A program made the position numbers and the translations under genes. From Sandaracinobacteroides sp041675905 (lineage in GTDB: Bacteria; Pseudomonadota; Alphaproteobacteria; Sphingomonadales; Sphingomonadaceae): a stretch of DNA of 64,000 nucleotides. The stretch's first letter is position 1; the number at the start of each line of letters is the position of its first letter. The notes under the pieces were generated by a model that ran no database searches, was not told the origin of the DNA, and saw nothing but the letters and a program-made list of their open reading frames with translations. The DNA is taken from NCBI GenBank assembly GCA_041675905.1, contig JBAYSX010000011.1, forward strand, positions 17,844 to 81,843. The letters are read 5' to 3'. Below, piece after piece: positions 17,654 to 25,496 of the stretch.

Positions 17654-18225
17654 TCCAGATCGCCCGTCAAGATTGCCGCCAGCCGCTCCAGCCGACGCGC
17701 CAGCGACGTGGCATAAACGGAAGCTTCGACCTCGGCGCGCACGCCCCCCATTGCCAGCGTGATATCGGCATCGAGTTGCCAGCCAGCGGGAACGCCGTCG
17801 CGTGCTGCTGCCAGCATATCCGGATGGACGAGCAGCCGCCCGCCACCTTCGGCAGGCGCCGCCGCCAGAACTTCCGCCACAAGATCGCGCACCGTCGCTT
17901 GCGGCAGTTCCGGCATCGTGGCCAACAGCGCTTGCCACCCGGCGATCAGCAATTGCGCCAGTGAATTCGCCAGTACTGTCGCCAGCTCATCTTGCGCAGC
18001 CTGGGCCGTAGCCATCGCCATCTGTAACCGCGCTGCATGGCTGGCGGCGGCGGATTCGAGTTCCGCCGCAAGCATTGCTTGCGCCGCCGCTTCCCCTTCG
18101 GCGCGACCGATGGCGCGCTCGGTGGCGAGCAGATCGGGCAGGGCAGGTTCGGCGGGCGGGGGCGGGGTTTCCGCAGGCGCGCGACCGAACAATTCGCTCA
18201 AATTGACGGGTCGGATGTCAGACAA
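17650..18225 (-). CDS. fliH: flagellar assembly protein FliH
   Basis: A 191-residue helical protein, the stator-like regulator that links FliI to the C-ring. The N-terminal part is variable and proline-rich. The middle (residues 40-90) is a long Ala/Glu helix, and the C-terminal domain resembles the ATP-synthase delta-like FliH fold (GGRLLVHPDML). It overlaps fliG by 8 bases and fliI by 4. Confidence 0.88.
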   Translation of the reverse strand: MSDIRPVNLSELFGRAPAETPPPPAEPALPDLLATERAIGRAEGEAAAQAMLAAELESAAASHAARLQMAMATAQAAQDELATVLANSLAQLLIAGWQALLATMPELPQATVRDLVAEVLAAAPAEGGGRLLVHPDMLAAARDGVPAGWQLDADITLAMGGVRAEVEASVYATSLARRLERLAAILTGDLE

Positions 18226-19216
18226 AGGCTGGTCCCTTGCCAGGCAGGCTGATGACGCCTTCGGACGCGAGGCGGCGGGTGGCGGCGGCGATGGCTTTTT
18301 GCGCTTCTTCGGCCTCGTCGATCTTTACGGGTCCGCGCGTGCGCATTTCATCTTCCAGCGATTGCGCCGCCCGTTGCGGCATCGACGCCAGCAGCCGTTG
18401 CCGCAAGTTTTCAGGAGCGGCGCGCAACGCCGGAATCAGCAAGTCGGCATCGATGGTACGGATCAGGGTTTGCAGTTCGCGATCGTTCAGCGTTTGCAGA
18501 TCGCTGAATGTAAACAGCGTCTCGGCCAGGATGGCGGCGGCGTTCGGGTCCGCCGCTGAAAGCGCTTCCAGTGCGATATTCTCGTCCAGGCCAGCCATAT
18601 TGATCAGATCGGCGGCGCGTTTCATGCCGCCGAGATCGGTGATCGGCTGGCGCGGTTTTACTTCCGTAATGCGTGCCGTCAGCGCCCGGTCCAGTCCGTC
18701 GAGCGCGGTTTGCGTGACCGGCCCCAGCATGGCCACCCGGCGCACCAGATCGGGCTGGCTGTTCACCGGCAATTTCGCCAGCACCTGGGCGGCGCGCTCG
18801 CCGCCGAGATGCGCCAGCACCAGCGCCTGGGCCTGGGGATGCTCGCCATCCAGCAGACTGGCGATGGCATAGGGTTCCAGCCAGCGCAGTCGCTCGAACC
18901 GGGGCGGTTGCGCGGTTTCGCCCAGGCGTTCGATCATGCCGCTGGCGCGATCTTCGCCCAGCGCCCGGCCAAAGAGGCCGCGCACCGTGGCGGGGCCATC
19001 GCTTACCGCCACCGTCTCGTCAGCGATGGACAAGACTTCATCCAGCAACCGGTCAATGGTGGCGGGACTGGCTTCGGCCACCGACAGCATCGCGCGGCCA
19101 ACCAGTTCCACTTCCCCCGGTTCGAGGCGGGCGAGCAGGACGGCTGCTTCCGGTTCCTCCAGCAGCAACAGCAGCAGGGCGGTTTTTTCAGCACCTGTAA
19201 GATTGCCGTCCATCAT
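18218..19216 (-). CDS. fliG: flagellar motor switch protein FliG
   Basis: A 332-residue C-ring rotor protein. All three domains can be followed: FliG-N (LTGAEKTALLLLLL), FliG-M with the EHPQAQALVLAHL motif (the usual EHPQ), and FliG-C. The FliG-C torque helix LFTFSDLQTLNDRELQTLIR carries the charged residues that face the stator. Length is normal. The ATG at 19216 overlaps the fliF stop by one base, and its end overlaps fliH. Confidence 0.95.
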   Translation of the reverse strand: MMDGNLTGAEKTALLLLLLEEPEAAVLLARLEPGEVELVGRAMLSVAEASPATIDRLLDEVLSIADETVAVSDGPATVRGLFGRALGEDRASGMIERLGETAQPPRFERLRWLEPYAIASLLDGEHPQAQALVLAHLGGERAAQVLAKLPVNSQPDLVRRVAMLGPVTQTALDGLDRALTARITEVKPRQPITDLGGMKRAADLINMAGLDENIALEALSAADPNAAAILAETLFTFSDLQTLNDRELQTLIRTIDADLLIPALRAAPENLRQRLLASMPQRAAQSLEDEMRTRGPVKIDEAEEAQKAIAAATRRLASEGVISLPGKGPAFV

Positions 19217-20832
19217 CAGGATTCCTGTTGCGCGGGTTGGGGTTCAGGGGCGGAAAGCAGTCTGCGGGCGACAGCAGTGGCGCGGGCTGCATCGGTGGAT
19301 GCGATCAGGCGGGCCTGTTGCAATTTGTCCGCATAATCGACGGGAAGCGGCGCTTCGTCGACCGTGGCGTCCAGCAGCGCGGGCGTCTCGCGGGTGTCGG
19401 GGCTGGCGAGCAGCGGCGCCGTATTCTCTTTGCGGAGATTTTTCATCATCGGCCGGACGAGGAAAGCGAGAATGGCGATGGCGACGAGGGCCGCTGCCAG
19501 CCATTTCGAGCTTTCGACAACCACCGGCTCTTTCCAGATCGGCAGTGTCGTATCCGCCGGGGCTACGAACGAACGCGCCGCGACCGCGATCTTGTCTCCG
19601 CGTGCGGCGTCATAGCCGACCGCGCCTTCGACCAGTGCCTGCATTTCCTGCAACAGCCGTGCGTGATCCTGCGCCGGCCCAAGGGCCGCGGCATCGATCG
19701 CCACCGCTGCCGTCAACCTCCGAACCTGACCGCCGGAACGACTGGAGACTTCGACGGCGCGGCTCAGTTCATAATTGCGGGTGGCGGATTCTTCGCTGTT
19801 ATCGGTCGTCGTCGGTTCGGCGGGTGGTGGCGCTTCGGCGGTGACGGCGGTGGCGGCCGGGACGGTGTTGGTGGTGGCGCCGGGGATGCCGATGGCGCGC
19901 GGTTCGGATGCGTTGCGACGGTCAACCGCTTCGGACCGCAACGCGCCTTCCGGGTCGAACTTCTCGCTCGCTGCTTCGGTAGCGGTGAAATCCAGATCAA
20001 TGGCGACTTGCGCCGATACATTTTCCGGCCCGACGATTGGCCCCAGCAGGGTGAGGATGGCGTCGCGGGTTCGGGCTTCCATGCGGGCCTGCATCGCCAG
20101 GCGGCGGTTGGCGGCATCTTCCAAATGGTTTCCTGGCTCGCCGGCGATCAGTCGCCCGGTCTGGTCGGCGATGGCGACATGATCGGTCGAAAGGCCAGGG
20201 ACCGCGCCAGCGACCAGATAAACGATGGCGCGTGCCTGGGAGTCGGACAGGGTGCGGCCAGGCGCAAGCGTGACAGTGACGGACGCGGTGACGGGGGCCT
20301 TGTCCCGCACGAAGGGGGTCGCATCGGGACGGGCGATCAGGACGCGCGCTGCTTCCACCCCTTGCAGCGATTCGATGGAGCGGGCGAGTTCGCGTTCCTG
20401 CGCACCCTTCAGCCGTGCGCCTTCGATCGCGCGCGACGTGCCGAGCGGCATGTCGGAAAGCAGATCATAGCCATCGGGTGCGGCGCGCGGCAGACCATCC
20501 GCTGCCAGCAGCATCCGCGCCCGGGCATGGTCCTCCGGCGGCAGCAATACCGCGCCGGTGCGCGAATCGAGCTTCACCTGCATACCGGCTTTTTCCAGCG
20601 TCGCGACAACGGCTGCCTTGTCGCCATCGGCAAGCGAGGAATAGAGCGGCGTGCGATCTGGCGGCACAAATGCCGCCCACGCCAAAAGCGCCAGCGCTGT
20701 CGCCACCGCAAGGGTCGTCGGCCAGAAAGCGCGTTTGGCCAGCGGGTTGGCGCGCAACGCGGCGAGCCTTTCGCTGACAGCAGACGGCAGCAGCGATGTG
20801 CGTGGGGGTGCCGTCAAAGTATCCGTGGCCAT
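19216..20832 (-). CDS. fliF: flagellar MS-ring protein FliF
   Basis: A 538-residue membrane protein that forms the MS ring. Membrane segment 1 lies at about residues 38-56. The ring-building region follows, with TPLYSSLADGDKAAVVATLE, PEDHARARMLLAADGLP and the family motif ARVLIARPDATPF. Membrane segment 2 is near residue 440 (WLAAALVAIAILAFLVRPMM), and the C-terminal tail binds FliG. It lies 10 bases after fliE and one base over fliG. Confidence 0.95.
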   Translation of the reverse strand: MATDTLTAPPRTSLLPSAVSERLAALRANPLAKRAFWPTTLAVATALALLAWAAFVPPDRTPLYSSLADGDKAAVVATLEKAGMQVKLDSRTGAVLLPPEDHARARMLLAADGLPRAAPDGYDLLSDMPLGTSRAIEGARLKGAQERELARSIESLQGVEAARVLIARPDATPFVRDKAPVTASVTVTLAPGRTLSDSQARAIVYLVAGAVPGLSTDHVAIADQTGRLIAGEPGNHLEDAANRRLAMQARMEARTRDAILTLLGPIVGPENVSAQVAIDLDFTATEAASEKFDPEGALRSEAVDRRNASEPRAIGIPGATTNTVPAATAVTAEAPPPAEPTTTDNSEESATRNYELSRAVEVSSRSGGQVRRLTAAVAIDAAALGPAQDHARLLQEMQALVEGAVGYDAARGDKIAVAARSFVAPADTTLPIWKEPVVVESSKWLAAALVAIAILAFLVRPMMKNLRKENTAPLLASPDTRETPALLDATVDEAPLPVDYADKLQQARLIASTDAARATAVARRLLSAPEPQPAQQES

Positions 20833-20842
20833 ATCTTGCCCC

Positions 20843-21208
20843 TCAGACCGGCATGTTCATGATGTCGCGATAGGCGGCGAGCAGACGGTTTCGTGCCTGC
20901 AACGTCGCCTCGAACGCGATGGAGGCCTTCTGGCGCGCCATCATCACGCTCGCGATGTCCTGCGTTTCGCCGCGCTCCCACTGGCCGGCGGCGGCGCTGC
21001 TTTCCGTTTGCAGGCCGTTTACTGCCCGCAATGCCGTTTCCATCGCCGCGCCAAATCCACCTGTTTTGGTGGCCGGAATTGCACCGCCCGTTGTGGCGGC
21101 GACCTGGCTTAAGCTTGCGCTTTGTTCGAGGATGCGGGCGCGCAACGCGAGCACCCGGCCAATGCCGGCGACATGACCAATCGAACCGATGGCGTCGATT
21201 CCGCTCAT
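20843..21208 (-). CDS. fliE: flagellar hook-basal body complex protein FliE
   Basis: A 121-residue rod-junction protein connecting the MS ring to the rod and closing the export gate. The C-terminal half holds the conserved helix with ETQDIASVMMARQKASIAFE and QARNRLLAAYRDIMNMPV, the standard FliE ending. The ATG at 21208 overlaps the preceding activator stop as ATGA, which ties structural genes and regulator into one transcript. Confidence 0.93.
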   Translation of the reverse strand: MSGIDAIGSIGHVAGIGRVLALRARILEQSASLSQVAATTGGAIPATKTGGFGAAMETALRAVNGLQTESSAAAGQWERGETQDIASVMMARQKASIAFEATLQARNRLLAAYRDIMNMPV

Positions 21209-22260
21209 TGCAGCCGCGCTCCTTCGGTATGGGCGGCGCTGGCACGCGGGCGGCCCGCAAGGGCTGCGAGTTTATAGCGCAAAGTCCGTTCGCTGATGCC
21301 CAGCCGGCGTGCGGCAAGATTGCGCCGCCCGCCCACTTCGGCCAGCGCCGTGCGGATGGCTTCGGCCTCGCGGGTTTTTACTGCTACCGCCAATCCGTCG
21401 CGGTCGTCGGGTTCGATTGTGTCCGGTTGCGCGTCGATGCGAATACAGTCGGCGTCAATGCGACCGTCGCCCGCCAGAATCGCAGCGCGCTGCAGCACAT
21501 TATCCAGTTCGCGCACATTGCCTGGCCAGTCATGTCGCACCAGCAGCCGCAGAGCCGCTTCGGACGGTGGGGCCATGTCGGTTTTCCCCTCTGCGGTGGC
21601 ATGGCGGGAGAGCAGGGCAGCGGCGAGCGGAACGACATCATCCGGCCGCTGCGCCAGCGGCTTGAGGGTCAGCGGGAATACCGCCAGCCGCCACAGCAAA
21701 TCCTCGCGGAAATCACCGGCTGCGGCCATCGCGAACAGATCGCGGTTCGATGCTGCCAATATCCGCACGTCTATGGCCTGGGGCCGGGTGGCGCCCAGCG
21801 GCAAGACCTCCCGTTCCTGCACGGCGCGGAGCAATTTCGCCTGCAGGCCCAGCGGCAATTCGCCCACCTCGTCCAGAAACAGGGTTCCGCCACATGCGGC
21901 GCGGAACAGGCCGGGGGCCGCCCCTTGCGCGCCGGTGAAGGCGCCGCGTTCATGGCCAAACAGCAAGGCTTCCAGCATGGCTTCGGGAAGTGCTGCACAA
22001 TTCACTGCCACAAAGGGCTGGGCAGCGCGTGGGCTATGGTCGTGCAGATAGCGGGCGAGGACCTCCTTGCCGGAGCCGGACGGCCCGCCGATCAGCACCG
22101 TGGATTGACTGGCAGCCACACGCCGGGCAAGTTCATACAGCGCAACGCTGTCCGCATCTGCCGCCACCGGGCCGGCGTCTCCGATACCGAAGCGCCTGGT
22201 CCAGCCGGCGAAAATAGCTCCTAACGGTGCGGTCGAATCTGCCCCCGAATTTGCAACCAT
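21205..22260 (-). CDS. sigma-54-dependent flagellar transcriptional activator (FleQ/FlbD-like, no intact receiver)
   Basis: A 351-residue bacterial enhancer-binding protein. The AAA+ domain starts at about residue 35: Walker A GPSGSGKE (59-66), sigma-54-contact loop GAFTGA (106-111), and Walker B GTLFLDEVGEL (Asp130-Glu131). A Fis-type helix-turn-helix closes the protein (RRNLAARRLGISERTLRYKL). Only about 35 residues precede the AAA+ domain, so there is no receiver domain and control by phosphorylation is not expected. It is the first gene of the flagellar operon, behind a sigma-54 promoter with two FleQ-like boxes, which suggests autoregulation. It may be FlbD- or FleQ-like; the short N-terminus prevents a firm choice. 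Confidence 0.88.
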   Translation of the reverse strand: MVANSGADSTAPLGAIFAGWTRRFGIGDAGPVAADADSVALYELARRVAASQSTVLIGGPSGSGKEVLARYLHDHSPRAAQPFVAVNCAALPEAMLEALLFGHERGAFTGAQGAAPGLFRAACGGTLFLDEVGELPLGLQAKLLRAVQEREVLPLGATRPQAIDVRILAASNRDLFAMAAAGDFREDLLWRLAVFPLTLKPLAQRPDDVVPLAAALLSRHATAEGKTDMAPPSEAALRLLVRHDWPGNVRELDNVLQRAAILAGDGRIDADCIRIDAQPDTIEPDDRDGLAVAVKTREAEAIRTALAEVGGRRNLAARRLGISERTLRYKLAALAGRPRASAAHTEGARLQ

Positions 22261-22314
22261 GCCGCGCTGGCCTCCTTCATCCGATGGGTTGAAAAATATT
22301 CACCACAACAGGGA

Positions 22315-22330
22315 AGCAAGGTGCGTGCCA
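22315..22330 (-). promoter_or_regulatory. sigma-54 promoter of the flagellar operon
   Basis: Read on the minus strand, TGGCACG-CACC-TTGCT is an exact match to the sigma-54 consensus TGGCACG-N4-TTGCW. The predicted start is near 22304, about 44 bases before the activator ATG at 22260. It is the only promoter-like element seen for the 13-kb fli operon. Confidence 0.85.
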
Positions 22331-22379
22331 AATGGCCGTATAGAAGGAGGATTGACAGATTTTCCCGGAAAACCGGGGA

Positions 22380-22423
22380 AACCGTCAATACTTTGACGGC
22401 AAAGCGTCAAAGTATTGACGGTT
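22380..22423. promoter_or_regulatory. two tandem FleQ-like palindromes forming a 19-base inverted repeat
   Basis: Two palindromic sites, CGTCAATACTTTGACG (22383-22398) and CGTCAAAGTATTGACG (22405-22420), lie about 22 bases apart centre to centre. Together they also make a perfect inverted repeat with 19-base arms around GCAAAG. Each resembles the GTCANTAAATTGAC box described for Pseudomonas FleQ. Their centres fall near -86 and -109 from the predicted start of the sigma-54 promoter, where an enhancer-binding protein would act. The repeat touches the tetR stop codon, so the RNA hairpin could also help end the tetR transcript, although no T-run follows. Confidence 0.6.
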
Positions 22424-23039
22424 ATCTTTTGCGTATGCCGTCAGCCACCAGCTTGTTGGCAATCCGGGCCACATGTTCGGAATCAACGCGGTCGTCGAGG
22501 ACGCAATAGCGCAGGCCCAGAAACACGTTCATGCCCATGATGGCCCAGGCATGAATCTCATCGATATCCTCGCGGATTTCGCCACGTTCCGCTCCGGCGC
22601 GCAGGCGATCCAGGATGCGGGCGGCAGTGCCCTCATAGTGGCGCAAATAGCTTTCGCGGTCGGTGAATTCCGCCTCGTCGATAATGCGATAGACTTCCTT
22701 GTGCTCGCGGGCGAAGGCGAGGAAGGCGGCAAGCGCGGCGCCCTCGGCGGCGACGGCCCCATCCGCAAGCGCCACGGCTTCTCCCGCGTGCTGGCCGACC
22801 CGGGCGGACATATCGCGCACGAGCGCCCGGAAGATTTCATCCTTGGCAGCGAAATAGGTGTAAAAAGTTCCCAGCGACACGCCGGCCCGACGGGTGATGG
22901 AACTGATCGAACCGTCGTGAAAGCCTTTCTCGCCGAATTCCAGCGCGGCGGCATCCAGCAGCGCGCGCCGGGTGCGCTGGCCGCGCGGTGTGCGGGGTTC
23001 GCGGTCGCCCTGTGTTTTTCCGGCATCGGATTTCTGCAT
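22422..23039 (-). CDS. TetR/AcrR family transcriptional regulator
   Basis: A 205-residue repressor-type regulator. The N-terminal helix-turn-helix reads TRRALLDAAALEFGEKGF then SSITRRAGVSLGTFYTYFAAKDEIF, a clean TetR signature. The C-terminal ligand domain (about residues 75-205) is variable. The ATG at 23039 has a GGGAGGAAAAG ribosome site; an upstream in-frame start at 23084 would run into the divergent promoter. It faces a TonB receptor across about 100 bases, so it probably controls that receptor and the downstream MFS transporter in response to their substrate. Confidence 0.88.
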   Translation of the reverse strand: MQKSDAGKTQGDREPRTPRGQRTRRALLDAAALEFGEKGFHDGSISSITRRAGVSLGTFYTYFAAKDEIFRALVRDMSARVGQHAGEAVALADGAVAAEGAALAAFLAFAREHKEVYRIIDEAEFTDRESYLRHYEGTAARILDRLRAGAERGEIREDIDEIHAWAIMGMNVFLGLRYCVLDDRVDSEHVARIANKLVADGIRKR

Positions 23040-23069
23040 CTTTTCCTCCCTGGTTCTATGCTTGTGTAA

Positions 23070-23094
23070 TTCAAGTTGAAACATGGTTCAAGTT
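23070..23094. promoter_or_regulatory. candidate TetR operator between tetR and the TonB receptor
   Basis: The divergent intergenic region contains TTCAAGTT twice (23070-23077 and 23087-23094), with TTGAA and TTCAA forming an inverted repeat around ACATGG between them. It lies where a repressor could block both genes. No other operator-like element is seen there. Confidence 0.4.
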
Positions 23095-23142
23095 TCACTA
23101 TTGTTGATTCCAACAGGGCCACGGGGCCTGAGGGAGGAAATT

Positions 23143-25449
23143 ATGCGTTATTTATCAGGGATATACGCAGCCCTTGCGGCATCCACGGCGCTCGCTCCGC
23201 TTCCAGCGATGGGGCAAGCGACAGCAGTTCAGGATGACCTTTCGGGCACCATCGTCGTCACCGCCCGCCGACGGGAGGAAAGCCTGCTCGATGTGCCGAT
23301 CGCAATAACAGCGATCAGCGGCGAGATGCTGGAGCGTACGGGCGCACTCGATATCACGTCGATCAGCGAAACCGCGCCGAACGTCACGCTGGAAGTCTCG
23401 CGCGGGACAAACACGACGCTGACAGCCTTTATCCGGGGTGTCGGCCAGCAAGACCCTGTGGCCGGTTTTGAGGCGGGCGTCGGCCTGTATCTGGATGATG
23501 TGTATCTCAATCGCCCGCAAGCCGCCGTGCTCGATATTTACGACGTGGAGCGCATCGAGGTGCTGCGCGGTCCGCAAGGCACGCTTTATGGCCGCAACAC
23601 CATTGGCGGCGCGGTGAAATATGTGACCAGAAAGCTGGATGCCGACCCGATGCTGCGCCTGCGCGGCACCCTCGGCACCGATGAACAGGCGGAATTTGTT
23701 GCCACGGCCAGTGCGCCGGTTGGCGACGGGACCTTGCGGTTTGGCGGCTCCATCGCGCGGCTCAGCCGTGGTGGTTTTGGCAAAAATCTGACCACCGGTG
23801 ACGATAATTATAACAAGGACGTGTGGGCGGGCCGGCTTTCCGCCGAAGTCCATGCCGATGATTTCTTTGTCCGCCTGTCCGGCGATTACACGAAGGACAA
23901 AAGTAACCCGCGCGGCGGCCATCGGCTGATCCCTGGCCTGGTGTCGGGAATCCCGGTGCTGGATGATGTCTATGACAGCCGGGGCGGGCTGGATGATCCG
24001 AAGCAGGAAGTGGAAGCCTGGGGCGGGGCATTGTTTATCGAAGCGACGCCGAGCGACGCATTCACGATGCGCAGCATTACTTCGTACCGCAAGGACGACA
24101 GCGGAACGCCCATAGATTTCGACGCCTTGCCCGCCGTCGATGTCGATGTGCCGGCAATCTACAACAACAGGCAATTCTCGCAGGAATTGCAATTGCTTTA
24201 CGATCAGGACAGCTTCAGCGGCATGGTAGGGGCCTATTTTCTCGATGCCAATGCTGAAACGGCCTTCGATGTGCGCCTGCCCGGTGGCGTAACCGCACTG
24301 ACATTTGGCGATGTCGACACCAAAACGTTCGCATTGTTCGGTGACGCCACCTATGATTTCACCGAACAATGGAGCCTGTCGGTCGGCGCGCGCTACACTT
24401 GGGACAAGCGCGAGTCGACCATCTTGCGGCAGGTGTTCCTGGGCGGTGGTTCACCCTTCTTTGCCGGTAGCGGTACGCTTTTCGCGACGACTTCCGATTT
24501 CAGTGGCAAGGAAACCTTCAAGGAATTCACGCCACGCGCCTCGCTCAGCTTCAAGCCGACCCCGGATCACACGCTTTACGGAAGTTATTCCAAAGGCTTC
24601 AAGGGCGGTGGTTTTGATCCGCGCGGGGTCAGCACGGCGGCCCCTGATCTCGATGGCGACGGCCAGGTCAGCTATGACGAAATTTTCGATTTCATCTCGT
24701 TCCAGCCGGAAAAGGTCGACAGTTTCGAACTGGGCTGGAAGGCGTCGCTGTTCGACCGGCGCGTCAATCTGGGCCTTGCCGCCTTCCACGCGGATTACAA
24801 GGATGTGCAGGTGCCCGGCTCCGTCGGCGCGATGATCGACGGCCAGCAGACCTTCATCGGCGTGACCACCAATGCCGGGAAGGCACGCATTCGCGGGGTA
24901 GAGTTCGAGGGCAATGCCCGCGTCGCCGAAGGGCTGGCCAATGCCCAAGACGCGATCCGTTTCAACTGGGCGCTGGGCTATATCGACGCCAAATACAAAC
25001 AGTTCATCGACGCGCGTGGCATCGACGTAGCCGACCGCCGCAAATTCCAGAATACGCCGAAATGGACGGCGAGTGGCACGCTTGGCTATGAAATTCCGCT
25101 GGCGGCGGGCGATCTCTACGCCAGCACCACCTTATCCTATCGCAGCAAGACCTATCAGTTCGAGGTGCCAGCGGAAGGCCTGGATCAGTCCGGCTATGCA
25201 CTATGGGACGCCAGCATCGTCTGGACTTCCGGCGACGAGCGGCTCTCTATTGGCATCCACGGCAAGAATTTGCTGGATAAGCAATATATTGTGTCAGGAT
25301 ATAATTTCATCTCGCAAGATCCCGATAGTGGCGCTTATATCCGCAATGCCGCCGGTTCGCTGATCCCGACACTGGGCGCGGAAGGGGTGCTGACGGCCTA
25401 TTATGGCAATCCGCGCCAGGTGTTCGCCACCATCGGATACCGGTTCTGA
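23143..25449 (+). CDS. TonB-dependent receptor
   Basis: A 768-residue outer-membrane receptor. A signal peptide (about residues 1-25, ending PAMGQA) is followed by a TonB-box-like stretch GTIVVTARRREE. The plug domain contains VERIEVLRGPQGTLYGRNTIGGAVKYVTRKL-type sequence (key part RGPQGTLYGRNTIGG). A long beta-barrel ends in the aromatic YRF, the usual outer-membrane signature. The ATG at 23143 has a GGGAGG site. It belongs to the large sphingomonad group that imports diverse organic substrates rather than only siderophores. The MFS gene follows at once, suggesting a paired uptake system across both membranes. Confidence 0.93.
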   Translation: MRYLSGIYAALAASTALAPLPAMGQATAVQDDLSGTIVVTARRREESLLDVPIAITAISGEMLERTGALDITSISETAPNVTLEVSRGTNTTLTAFIRGVGQQDPVAGFEAGVGLYLDDVYLNRPQAAVLDIYDVERIEVLRGPQGTLYGRNTIGGAVKYVTRKLDADPMLRLRGTLGTDEQAEFVATASAPVGDGTLRFGGSIARLSRGGFGKNLTTGDDNYNKDVWAGRLSAEVHADDFFVRLSGDYTKDKSNPRGGHRLIPGLVSGIPVLDDVYDSRGGLDDPKQEVEAWGGALFIEATPSDAFTMRSITSYRKDDSGTPIDFDALPAVDVDVPAIYNNRQFSQELQLLYDQDSFSGMVGAYFLDANAETAFDVRLPGGVTALTFGDVDTKTFALFGDATYDFTEQWSLSVGARYTWDKRESTILRQVFLGGGSPFFAGSGTLFATTSDFSGKETFKEFTPRASLSFKPTPDHTLYGSYSKGFKGGGFDPRGVSTAAPDLDGDGQVSYDEIFDFISFQPEKVDSFELGWKASLFDRRVNLGLAAFHADYKDVQVPGSVGAMIDGQQTFIGVTTNAGKARIRGVEFEGNARVAEGLANAQDAIRFNWALGYIDAKYKQFIDARGIDVADRRKFQNTPKWTASGTLGYEIPLAAGDLYASTTLSYRSKTYQFEVPAEGLDQSGYALWDASIVWTSGDERLSIGIHGKNLLDKQYIVSGYNFISQDPDSGAYIRNAAGSLIPTLGAEGVLTAYYGNPRQVFATIGYRF

Positions 25450-25496
25450 ACGCGCCCGCATCCCGCGTCGTCCACAGTCCCGGCACACGCGCGCGT

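Noticed and set aside
19228..20862. 544-codon forward open frame opposite fliF
   Set aside because: It is antisense to a clear FliF; its translation is Arg/Gly-rich without family features.
20893..22224. 443-codon forward open frame opposite fliE and the activator
   Set aside because: It is antisense to two well-supported genes with intact motifs and has no domain of its own.
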